Below are positions 11,101-20,478 of a DNA stretch of 64,000 nt, piece after piece (the stretch's first letter is position 1; each line of letters starts with the position of its first letter). The notes under the pieces were generated by a model. It did no database searches. It was not told where the DNA came from and was given only the letters and a program-made list of their open reading frames with translations. The position numbers and the translations under genes were made by a program. The stretch comes from Gnetum montanum. Taxonomy: Eukaryota; Streptophyta; Gnetopsida; Gnetales; Gnetaceae. The DNA lies in the NCBI GenBank assembly GCA_015680685.1, contig MNCI01011450.1, positions 42,852-106,851 of the forward strand, read 5' to 3'.

Positions 11101-11239
11101 CTAGTCATAGCAATGTAACACTACAAGGGCTGTCAATCTTCAACCTACTATTTGTTCAAAAAACCAATCAAAGAAGATACCTTTCTTTAGAATCAACAAT
11201 CCAACCAAGTCTTTACAACCATAAGAGGCTAATTATCCA

Positions 11240-12055
11240 AACACCTCATCATCGTTTGAATCTTCGGAGCTTCCTTCGAGGCAAAAATTGCACACAATGT
11301 ACATTGTCATGTTAACTTACACCATCACTGATTAAATTAAAGTTGGTCATCTTCCTAGGAAATTATTTGATCCTAGAAGTCCTCTTATCTATTTACAAAT
11401 CACTAGAAATGAGCCTTGTGAAGCTCTTTTAGATTCAAGTTCTAGTGTTAATTTGATCTCCCAGGAAATGTATAAAGCTTGGAACCTACCTCTGCTAAAG
11501 AAGAGTAACATTCATTTAGAGTAGGCCAACCAGTCCATCACTATTCCATTGGGACTAATAGAGGACATTGTCACCACTATTGTGGGTGGTCGTATCCAGC
11601 CAATTTCCTAGTGATCCAAGCCAACAGCTGCAAGGAGGACTTCCCAATCATAATGGAAAGACATGGCTAAGCACGACTGATGTGTGCCTAGAAATACGTG
11701 ATCTTTCCCTAGAGATATCAAAAGAAAATACGTTTGGGAAGATCAAGAAGAAGAAAGTTTCATGCATCGCATACAGTGACACAGGGTGCAACTATGTGCA
11801 GAAGTCCTAATTTGTACAACGTTCAACATTGCCTGCATGCAACCAATGTGCACAATTATCTAACATACAAAGATCCCTATATGCAGCAGCTACAAGATAG
11901 GAAGGCACCCAGTGGCTGATAGCTGCCCTAGAGAGCAATTCAACTTTATGCATGGAACCAACTAAGAGCTCGACTTATGCCTATATCGATAGCATAGATG
12001 CATTAGAGAAAGTCCATCATCAACTTCCAAGTACTAACAACGAAGATATCAACTA
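11240..12055 (+). pseudogene. Protease region of element B (broken)
   Basis: This is the aspartic protease that would cut the gag-pol polyprotein. ALLDSSSSVNLISQEMYK lies near 11427; sister copy C keeps the LLDLGSGVNLI form, the DLG active-site style of Athila/Tat proteases. GLIEDIVTTI follows near 11557. The flap and the FPIIMGRAWL-like segment are disrupted by frameshifts around 11600-11680. The connector to RT (near 11700-12055) ends with DAL/DALEQVHHQLP-like sequence, with no known function. Confidence 0.7.
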
Positions 12056-12960
12056 GGGGAAGTTGGAAATCCTTGACGAGTTTAAGTAAGAGCCCCTTGA
12101 ACTAAAACTATTGCCCATCATTATGGAGTATGCATTTCACAAGAATGGAAAATCGATAATCATTAATTCTAAGCTCGCTCGTCAACAAAAAGAAGGACTG
12201 CTAAAGATGGTAAACAAATGGTCAAAAGCCTTTGCTTGGTCATATCCTGAATTAACCGAAATAGATCCTATGATATGCTAACATAGAATTTACATTGACC
12301 CCTCTATGAAGCCTCAATGACAATCGTAAAGATGACTAAACCCAAAGCTTAAGCAAGAAGTTAAGGAAGAAATTGAACAACTTCTGAAGGCTGGGTTCAT
12401 CTACCCCATTGCTAATAGTGAATGGGCTAGTCCATTAGTCATTATGCCTAAAAAAGATGGTAAATGGAAGGTGTGTATAGACTTTAGGCTATTAAAAATT
12501 GCACATTTAAAGATCATTTCCCATTGTCATTCGGTGACCAAGTCTTAGATACCATAGCAGGGCATTGTTATTATAGTTTTCTAGATGGTTACAGTGGGTA
12601 CAATCAAATTCAAATAGCACTATAAGACCAAGCCAAAACTACATTCACAAGTCCTTGGGGGATATTTGCATATAGGTAGATGCCGTTTGGCTTGTGCAAT
12701 GCTCTAACAACGTTTCAACGTTTGGTTCTCAGTATATTTTAGCAATAAATAGGGAATGGTATGGAGGTTTTTATGGACGATTTCTCCACCTATGGAGCAA
12801 AATTTGAACAAGCATTGGACCGATTAGAGCAAGTGCTAAAATGATGTGTTGAAACCAACCTAAGGCTCAATTAGTAGAAAAGACACTTAATGGTCCAAGA
12901 CGGCATTATATTAGGGCATGAAATTTCACAAACAAGGATAGAGGTAGATCTTGAAAAAAT
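12056..12960 (+). pseudogene. Reverse transcriptase of element B (broken)
   Basis: It copies element RNA into cDNA. It can be followed from MVNKWSKAFAWSYPE near 12208, through EEIEQLLKAGFIYPI, SEWASPLVIMPKKDGKW, FLDGYSGYNQIQIAL and FGLCNALTTFQ to the catalytic box FMDDFS at 12771-12788. One deletion near 12496 shifts the frame inside the DFRLLNMATF motif, and several stops are visible. A duplicated string of about 20 bp (aatcactcctcaactt) at 12975-13010 shifts the frame again just after RT. F-M-D-D is typical of the Athila/Tat side of the gypsy tree. Confidence 0.85.
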
Positions 12961-13740
12961 TAAAGTCATCCAAGGAATCACTCCTCAACTTGAAAATCAC
13001 TCCTCAACTTAAAACTGTAAAAGATGTTCAATCATTCCTTGGACATACTGGCTATTATAGACACTTCATCAAGAACTTTTCAAGGATAGCAAAACCATTG
13101 GTAGAACTAATGAAAAAGGACGTACCCTTTGAATGGACCAAGGAATGTGAGTTAGCTTTCCAAACCTTGAAGTAGAAGCTCATAGAAACACCCATTTTCC
13201 AAGCTCCCGACTGGTCAAGACCATTCCATATAATGACTGACACATCCAATTTTCCTTTAGAAGCTATACTTACTCATTTAGATGACCAAAAATGTTCCTA
13301 TTACATTCATTGTACAAGTCAAAGCATTGCTAGTGCACAACTCAACTATACCACAACAGAAAAAGAGTTAATTGTCATGGTGTTTGCACTAGAGAAATTT
13401 AGGCACTATGTATTAGGCTATAAGGTATTTGTACATACAGATCATAGTGTGATTCAATTCCTTATGAATAAACCAACTGTAAGCCCTCATATCATATGAT
13501 GGCTTATGATCTTACAAGAGTTTGATCTCACTATGGTAGATCATAAAGGCATCAAGAATGTTGTTTTTGATCATTTATCTCGGTTGTAATGGGACAACAA
13601 AGAGGACGAATATCCAATTTTTGATCGCTTCCCTAATAAACTTCTCTTTGCAGGTGTAATAAACAATTAATCACCCATAGATACAAATTGGTATAGTAGC
13701 ATTCTTACTTATCTTCTCACACAAGAAACACCACAAGGGT
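12961..13740 (+). pseudogene. RNase H of element B (broken)
   Basis: VQSFLGHTGYYRHFIKNFS links RT to RNase H, then TKECELAFQTLK, the first Asp in IMTDTSNFPLEAILT, the Glu in TTEKELIVMVFALEKFRHY, and the Asp in VHTDHSVIQFLMNK, so the three core acids remain. Stops interrupt the frame at about 13173 and 13498, and further 3' in the tether with DHLSRL. There is no second RNase H domain in this family. Confidence 0.8.
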
Positions 13741-14912
13741 TGGACATTCGAAAGAAGTCACAATTTCTCCACCAAGTCAAAAATTTCATGGAAATCAATG
13801 GACACCTTTACAAGGTGTGTTCCGATGGCTTGGTCCAATGGTGTGTTCCCAACAGAGATCAATTGTGAGTTCTCTAAGACACTCATGAGGGCCCTTGTGG
13901 GACAAATAATCATTAAAATCTTGGTTGCAAGATATTATTGGCCTACATTATTTCAAGATGCCCATTATTTTGTCCAATCTTGTGAGTGCTGCCAACACGA
14001 TGGGGGAATGATTACTAAAATGGAGGATACACAATAATGGATTCAACCCTTAGAACCCTTTGACATATGGGGTATTGATTTTATGGGGCCTATTACACAA
14101 ATGTCTAATGGAAAAGCATACATTGTTGTTGCTATTGATTATTTTACAAAATGGGCAGAAGTAGCCATTGTTACTGACTATACATCATGTACCGTTGTAG
14201 GATTTATTCAACAACAAATCATAAGTAGGTTTGGCATGCCTTGTGTAGTTATATTTGATAATGGTACACATTTTACAAGTGCAACTTTTCAGAAGTTGAT
14301 GCAACACTTAGGAGTTGAGCATAAACTAACTACACCATATCATCCTCGAGAGAATGGTCAAGCTGAAGTCATCAATAGGGAAATCACAAAAATTTTGACA
14401 TGAACCATGAGAAAATATAGATGAGACTGGAGCACCAAACTGAATGATATTCTTTGGGCCTACCGCTCCACATGAAAACTCCCTATAGGCTATTCTTTCT
14501 ATGAGTTAGTGTACGATAAACTTCCAACACTTCTTATCCAAGCTGAGCTCCATACACTATCTACAACATGTGACCTTAACCTTGACCTCAGTCTAGCATA
14601 AAAAGAATGGTTAATGAATCTTAACTTGCTAGATGAAAATCAAATAGCCGCCCTATCATCCAACGAATTGCACAATCCCTTCAACAAACAATGTCATGAC
14701 CTAAGAATTAGAAAATTCAAATATCAACCAAGAGATAGGGTTCTTTATTGGAATCCTGCACATGTGCCATAATGAACTAAATTTCAAATTCTATGAGAAG
14801 GACCTTATATCATTCATGAAATTTTTCCTTCAAGAGCCATGATGATCTATAAACCAGGAAGCTTGGATAAGAAATTATTGGTCAACATCTAGCAAACCAA
14901 ACCTTTCCATGT
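13741..14912 (+). pseudogene. Integrase of element B (core residues kept)
   Basis: A zinc-binding segment CECCQHDGG lies near 13984. The core starts with GIDFMGP (first Asp, 14071), continues with the second Asp in VIFDNGTHF near 14252, and the Glu in [13 protein letters not shown] near 14350. All three catalytic acids are present, unlike in A and F. The C-terminal part includes DRVLYWNPAHVP and EGPYIIHE near 14800; no chromodomain follows. Stops at 14035, 14401 and beyond make the chain discontinuous. Confidence 0.85.
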
Positions 14913-16471
14913 GCCCAAAATTATCGGTACTAACACTACCTCTGTTGATGGACAACCCTGCACATTATTTCGGATCTCCTCCTTCTGACTCAATCATGGG
15001 GATATGGCCACCAATGCTAATTATTCTAAGCCCTCAGTTTCTTTTGTCTCTTTTGTTTTACACATTTTTCATCTTTACTTGTTTTTATTTTACACCATTG
15101 TTAACATTTTTACTATTTCTTTCTCTATTACCTTTTGTTTGATTTATTCTCACTCATTACATAATAAGTGCTTATGATGGTGGGTTGTACTATAATGGTG
15201 TTGATTACTAATGTTTGGGTTTTACCTTTGACTTTTAATGTTGGTGCTAAGGTATGGTTTCTTTTGATAAAATGGCCAATAAGTCCACGTCATCCATTCA
15301 TCCATTGAATTCTATGGTCTTCCTTTATTTTGGAAATGTACAATCCCTTTTCCTAATCAAACATATTAATGAATTTGTGGCTTGGTATTCTTCAAACCAA
15401 GGAAAGATTCAAATGGATTGAAAAGGGTGTGACTTCAAGGGGATTCGACACATTTGTGCTGGCTATTCTCTTGGGTACTTGGATGTTTTTCATATATTTT
15501 TTGCCATTTTGCTATCGACTAATATTAGGAAGTTGAATGAATCAAATAAGTCTTCGCATGGTGTGGTTCCCACTTAAAAAAAACTAGTGGGAATTCAAAG
15601 CACACTCCTTAGACATAGTAAGGAACATGGGCTATAAGCACTAGTTATTACACTAAAAAGACATGTTACTCATGCCTAAAGATTTCCACTAACTAAGGCT
15701 CTTTCTCACTTCTTGCTTCTCTATTCTTTCTTTTTGAGATGGCAATTGCTCTATGGAAGCATTCTTGTTGCTTTAGGAGGATGGGTTGGTCAAGTGTCTT
15801 GATGCGAGGTCACTGGATGTGATTAGTTTTAATCTGGATTTGGACTAAATTTTATTAAGTCACCTTAACCACATAATACATAAGGGACTTTATACAACCT
15901 TGATTTCGAGATTCCATTCCATTATTTCTTCTCTTTTTGTATTGCTTCTTGTATTCTACCTCACAATTTTATGATTAATCTATATCTTGGTCAGTGCATT
16001 GTTATTCTTTGATAAATTCTTGTGGGTGAATTCTTAACTATTGTCTCCATATGTCATTCCTAGAGTTTACAGACTCTTTGGTTTGTGGGTTTGTTAAGAC
16101 ATAAAGGGCATGAGCCTTCTTTGGGAAGGACCCACTGGCATTCCTTTTTGGTGCAATTGTTAAGTTCTTTTCCCTTAAAAATTTCTTGCAATCAACTATT
16201 TCTTGTTTCACCCCATCCATAACATCCATTTTTTTTCTCTTCCCTTCTATGCATTTTTATTGAATTCACCATTGTTATTTCTCTTATCTTCATTTTTCTT
16301 TCATTTTCCATCCTATTGCTATCAGAGGTTCGCTCTCAATTGTGGGGGCCTATTGCAAATTTTTCCATTCCATTACTTATCTCACCCCTACACCTTGGGT
16401 AGTCATCAGTTACAAACCTCTAACCTAGTATCCACCATACCCACAACCTAGCCAATGTGCTTCATATCGAG

Positions 16472-16536
16472 GTAAGGTATCAACTGTATTATGTCTTATC
16501 TATCATTGCTAATTCATGATTGTGTTGTGTGTGCAG
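16472..16536 (+). other. Putative 65-nt intron in element B 3' region
   Basis: Donor GAG|GTAAGGTA and acceptor GTGTGCAG|ATGG enclose 65 nt. The family copies A, C and F keep the same length and acceptor but have a GC donor. If removed, the frame reading QPSQCASYR joins DGDHMNNELG. Retroelement env-position genes are commonly expressed from spliced RNA, which is why this is worth recording. No transcript evidence is available. Confidence 0.4.
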
Positions 16537-16583
16537 ATGGTGATCACATGAACAATGAACTAGGATAGGAGGAAGCACTCAGG

Positions 16584-16693
16584 ATGGACTGGAACAAGAG
16601 CATTTACGAAAGGAACAAGCTTAGTCATGTGGCTATGGACGAACAATGGTGTGCATATTTTTGACATCGACAGCAATGCACCTCATTTTCAAA
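16584..16693 (+). pseudogene. Conserved short frame, element B (truncated)
   Basis: It starts MDWNKSIYERNKLSHVAMDEQ, has one stop, and continues HRQQCTSFS before the element breaks off at 16693. It matches the 92-codon frame of C and F. The function is unknown. Confidence 0.45.
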
Positions 16694-16739
16694 AATAAGG
16701 TTAAAAGCACTATTGCATCAACTATGAAAATTTTGTGAA

Positions 16740-16890
16740 TATATAAAAACAAAGGTGAATATTGAAAAAACAAAAGTGCTAATTTTTGGAACTAATAAGA
16801 GAAATTGCACTTTCTAACTAAACAATAAAATATTTGATATTGTAGATACTTACGAATATTTGGGAGTAAAATGCTCTCAAAATTATAAGT
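16740..16890 (+). pseudogene. Non-LTR (LINE-type) reverse transcriptase fragment
   Basis: The plus strand reads NIEKTKVLIFGTNKRN, a stop, then NNKIFDIVDTYEYLGVK. The pair KTKV(L/M)IFG and Y-YLGV is the hallmark of the region after the catalytic box in many non-LTR retrotransposon RTs. Only about 50 residues are recognisable; the following ~100 bases may continue the thumb. It begins directly at the broken end of element B. A related C-terminal fragment lies at 36640-37160 in the same orientation. The KTKV/YLGV type differs from common angiosperm L1 and RTE elements, but I cannot place the clade. Confidence 0.55.
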
Positions 16891-18683
16891 AAAAGCATTA
16901 TATATTATAGTAAGAGCCCTTCTTGTTGGCAAATTTTGGCCATTCAATGGAGCAAGCTTTGTGAGGTTATGGTGCCATTGTAAAAAAAATTCAAACTAGA
17001 GATGTTGGTGTTGGTTGTTGACCAAGATTCAACTACTTTTAATCCAAATGAAAGGTAATGTTTAACTAAGGAAAGATTTTAGAATAATTATTTTTTAGGA
17101 AAAAGCTTTCTAGGATTGCCAAGTGCTATCCTCCATTATTTAAGAAACTTTGGATCAAGAATCATATATACCTTAGTCTCAATCACTCTCAACCACTTTG
17201 ATAAATGAAGTAGAGTATAAGAAAAAAGAATATAGTTGCATGAAATCTCTTACTCTAATCCAAGGTACCTAAATTAGCACATGCTTGAACCAAGCTTGTA
17301 ACTATCAAGGCATCTGGTATCACTGAAGAACATTACATTTGCTTAAAAAGTGATAATGTATCACTAGCACTATAACAATGTTGCCCAAATGTTGTATGAC
17401 ACCCCAAGGAATTCACCAAGATCCAATGGATTTGGAGTAGAAGACTTGATGAATACACCTCTAACAAGTAAGCATCCCAGGAAAGAGTGCAAGCTGCAGC
17501 ACAACTGTTTAATATATGTATGGAAACGCACCTCAAGGAGGATAACTAACTCTAAATGAGGACCATGCAAACAAGCACACAAGCAAGCCTATAGACAACA
17601 TTGGTGGAAGGGGAAACGATGCATCTCCAAGGGATGGTGCCTCATCCCTAGATCCCTCATGATTTGGTACAAGGTGTGGCTTGGCACTGAACCAAAACTA
17701 TCTAGTCCTAGCTACCTACATATCTATCACCGCCATAGAATTAGGGCCATGTAGTTCTCCACATGAGGGTAGTATGAAGAGAACATAGCGAGAGTTACAT
17801 CAAGAGGGTATCTTGATGCTAACTTGATACCACCGGGGGGGGATGGATTTTCTAACACTTGAGAGTCACCCAAGGGTGCCTCAAAGTGTTCCATGGCCCC
17901 CGAACCATGGGGAGAGTCCAAGAGAACCACCACCCTGGGACATCTCTCATAAGCACATTCACTTTGACAATATGCAAAATAGAAAATAGGTAGAATATAC
18001 CATATCTCAGCTAAACTTAGTGGAAAGGATTTCAAGGGAAAGTACTTGTATGTTGTTGGAAAATGTGCAAACATGGACTCGAAAGTCACTACAAAAAAAT
18101 GTAGCAAAATATGCAATTTCTCAATTAAAGATGGAACATGGATGTGATTATGGGAACAAACATCTGGAGTAGCTTAATGGATCTTCTAATAAAATGTGCC
18201 CCACACTTATTGGTATGGATAGAGGAGCCAAATTCATAGGGACTAATAAAACTTCTTCAAGCTTGCTAGTTGACCATGAAACTACCTCAAATCACCCATC
18301 GGTCTCTCCATCACTAGACTATGACATGCAAAATGTGTATTTAGATAACAACATTAGTTTATGACACTCCTTAATACCAACAACAAAAAAATCATTGAAC
18401 AACAGTGATACATAATACTCTTCAAAAATTGCTACAAAAATGCCACCAAGGATAGACATTTCAGAGGACAGTGGCACACAAACCTCTACAGTAATTGATG
18501 TGATCAAGTATAACAAGGCATCAGATACAGTGCAATATGAAGGATGTGCAAGGAGTTTCTTGTATGAATTTTGCATTAAGCAAAGTTGAATAAGAAGCCA
18601 GCAATGGAATCTGCTGTCCACCAAGTGAGATGGTTGCTTTAGGAACATGGCTTGAGCTCTAGATGATGCTTATTAGGCCTATG
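16891..18683. other. Unassigned DNA left of element D
   Basis: There is no recognisable gene. Several reading frames of up to 129 codons exist on the minus strand but resemble nothing I know and carry no domain signatures. GC content is somewhat higher around 17380-17960 than in the flanks. Copia element D inserted at 18683/18684. Confidence 0.4.
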
Positions 18684-19279
18684 TGTAGCATGCATTACCC
18701 ACTAATGTGCTTTATGCATTAGTTAATGCATGAAAGTGGCCACCATGCCCACTAATGCATTTTATTGGTTGGTTAATGCATGAAAGTTGTCACCATGCCT
18801 ACTAATGTGTTTTTATGGGTTAGTTAATGTATGAAAGTGACCACCATACCCAATAACACATTTTTATGAGTTGGTTAACACATCAAGGTGGTCTCCATAT
18901 CTGGTAACATGTTTTTATGGGTTGGCATTGGGTCTCTTATGGTAACCAATTCCATGGCCTATAAATTCATTCTTGATGGGAGAACAAAGGCATCAACTGA
19001 TTTTGTGGCTTATAAATTCATTCTTAATGGGAGAACAAAAGCACCACAAATCACAGCAGGATTGTAGTTTGGGTCCCTTTCACAGATGCTTAAAAATTGC
19101 ATACACCATCATAGCAAAGCGCTTGTGTGAAAGAAGAATCAGAACACCAAATTTAATCTAAGGCATCAATGGTTAAAGGTTAGTTATTTATGGATGTGAA
19201 TTTCTTGTGTCATTTGCTTTCGCATTCTATACTTTGATTACTTGTGTCATTTGGGTTTCTGCACAACTATTTTCTTACA
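18684..19279 (+). repeat. 5' LTR of element D
   Basis: 596 bp with termini TGTAGCA and TTCTTACA. It is longer than the 3' LTR (476 bp) because it has four rather than two copies of a 51-bp unit (18719-18921) and a duplicated 51-bp TATA segment (TATAAA at 18960 and 19011). The 3' LTR in turn has about 30 bp that are absent here. Confidence 0.92.
18719..18921 (+). repeat. Four-copy 51-bp tandem repeat in the copia 5' LTR
   Basis: Units start TTAGTTAATGCATG or TTGGTTAATGCATG and include a CACCAT(G/A)CC block. There are four copies here and two in the 3' LTR (34115-34217). It lies in U3 upstream of the TATA box, where enhancer repeats are usual. Unit function is inferred. Confidence 0.8.
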
Positions 19280-19281
19280 TT

Positions 19282-19294
19282 TGGTATTAGAGTG
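19282..19294 (+). other. Primer binding site of element D (initiator tRNA-Met)
   Basis: TGGTATTAGAGTG, two bases after the LTR, matches the TGGTATCAGAGC motif complementary to plant initiator tRNA-Met, with a C-to-T change. Confidence 0.85.
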
Positions 19295-19647
19295 TTAGAT
19301 CTCTATCTTGATGTAGTTTTTTATGATAGTGCAATATGGAAATAGTGTTTTTTTAATATGTCTATGGTTTGTAGTTTGAGGAAGATTGCGCTTCTAGTTT
19401 CTTCCTGGTGAAAGAGATTTCACTCTCACATTTTGTTGCATTCTTGTGAACTGTAGAACTAGAAAATAGAAACCATTATTATTGTGGCAATGAGGATATT
19501 TTCTTTTGTTGTTTTGGAAAGTAATGAGCACGATTTAGTTTAACTTGAGTGGTCTTAAGGCTAATAGATGTTTATTCCCTTTGTGCATAGCTAAATTATG
19601 TATGTGCTTTTTCCATTCCAGCTTGCATATCCAGCATTCATCATTGT
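19295..19647 (+). other. Leader of element D, first part
   Basis: This is untranslated leader between the primer site and the insertion of element C. It resumes at 29170. No reading frame is seen. Confidence 0.7.
19643..19647. repeat. Left target site duplication of element C (ATTGT)
   Basis: ATTGT directly precedes the LTR start at 19648 and recurs at 29165-29169 directly after the other LTR. Confidence 0.9.
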
Positions 19648-20478
19648 TGATGAGCGACAAGGTACCCCTATGCTCAACCATATGAATATGAGTGTTCACA
19701 CATGATCTGGTCAAATTCCAAGGACTAAGTGCTTATGCACCTTCACAGAACAAGGATGAGTTAGTTAATCATTGTCTTCCCAAGCTTACTTGTATGGCAC
19801 GATTGTATGGTTAAGTAAACCTGAAGTATATTATTTTTATGATTTTTTATGTTTTATGTCCTAATGCTAAAAAGGGAGAAGTGAAATAATTGAGCAACTA
19901 ATTTAAATTAACTAATCAACTATACTTTAACTAGTCCTAACACCAGCATTCACTCCCACTTGCCATACACATCCTGAACTAGTGTAACACTATTGGGATT
20001 ACCAAATGCTAATTGTTACTAGGTTACCAAGTGTTCCACATATGCTTGGAATGGTCGTACTAAGTGTCCTTACTTGGGAAAATTAATGATTCAATAAAAG
20101 AAACATCAATTAACTAAGGAAAGCATTAAATAACTATAAATAACATGAAAGATAATAAATAAGCCATTCTAAATGCTGCAAGGTTTATCACAAAGTTTGT
20201 CTTTATTTTCGGACATAAGGTGTGCTCACGTACACAATGCTTGAAGAAAGATCTGTTCACTTTATGACTCCTACTGCAGGCGCTCAAAAATAATTCTAAC
20301 TCTAAGAAGGGAAAACTACAAGAGTTCGGGTAAGGGACTAAGACTAATGTCAAAACCAAGTGCACCCACCTCTTATTTATAGGCAACGAAATAGGTTCTA
20401 ACATCGGATGTCAGATATCTCTTGATAGGCTTTGATATCACAGACTCGATATCATGGCCCCAATATCATAGCTCATCA
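19648..20478 (-). repeat. 3' LTR of element C
   Basis: 831 bp, plus-strand ends TGATGAG and CTCATCA, followed by the purine tract (complement taccgccatgactg, 20479-20492). The TATA box lies near 20375-20383 on the minus strand. Confidence 0.92.

Larger units (their letters stand above)
7868..16693 (+). mobile_element. Element B: Athila-like Ty3/gypsy retrotransposon lacking its 3' LTR
   Basis: The order on the plus strand is LTR, primer site, gag, protease, RT, RNase H, integrase, 3' region. It stops at 16693 in the middle of the conserved short frame, about 0.3 kb before a 3' LTR would be expected, and a non-LTR fragment follows. The 5-bp left flank is ACAAG; no right copy can be tested. 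Sequence and order match elements C and F. It is inactive because of many stops, but it is the copy with the best preserved integrase core. Confidence 0.9.
14913..16693 (+). other. 3' region of element B with mini-intron and conserved short frame
   Basis: This is about 1.8 kb after integrase, homologous to the 3' regions of A, C and F. A T-rich, hydrophobic-looking reading frame (about 14909-15142) is not conserved in frame in the sister copies and is probably chance. The A-rich tract of the family is short here (near 15577). A putative intron lies at 16472-16536 and the conserved frame starts at ATG 16584, but it is cut at 16693. Confidence 0.6.

Noticed and set aside
14909-15142. Hydrophobic 77-codon frame after integrase in element B, a possible envelope-like membrane protein
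   Set aside because: It is T-rich, and the matching region in F and A is in different frames with stops; hydrophobicity follows from base composition.
17727-18116. 129-codon minus-strand frame in the unassigned region
   Set aside because: No domain, no conserved start context and no second copy to compare; length alone is not enough.
20126-20404. Frame of about 92 codons inside the Athila-like LTRs, seen again in other LTR copies
   Set aside because: LTR DNA is conserved as a whole, so the frame repeats without selection; start points differ and other copies are broken.
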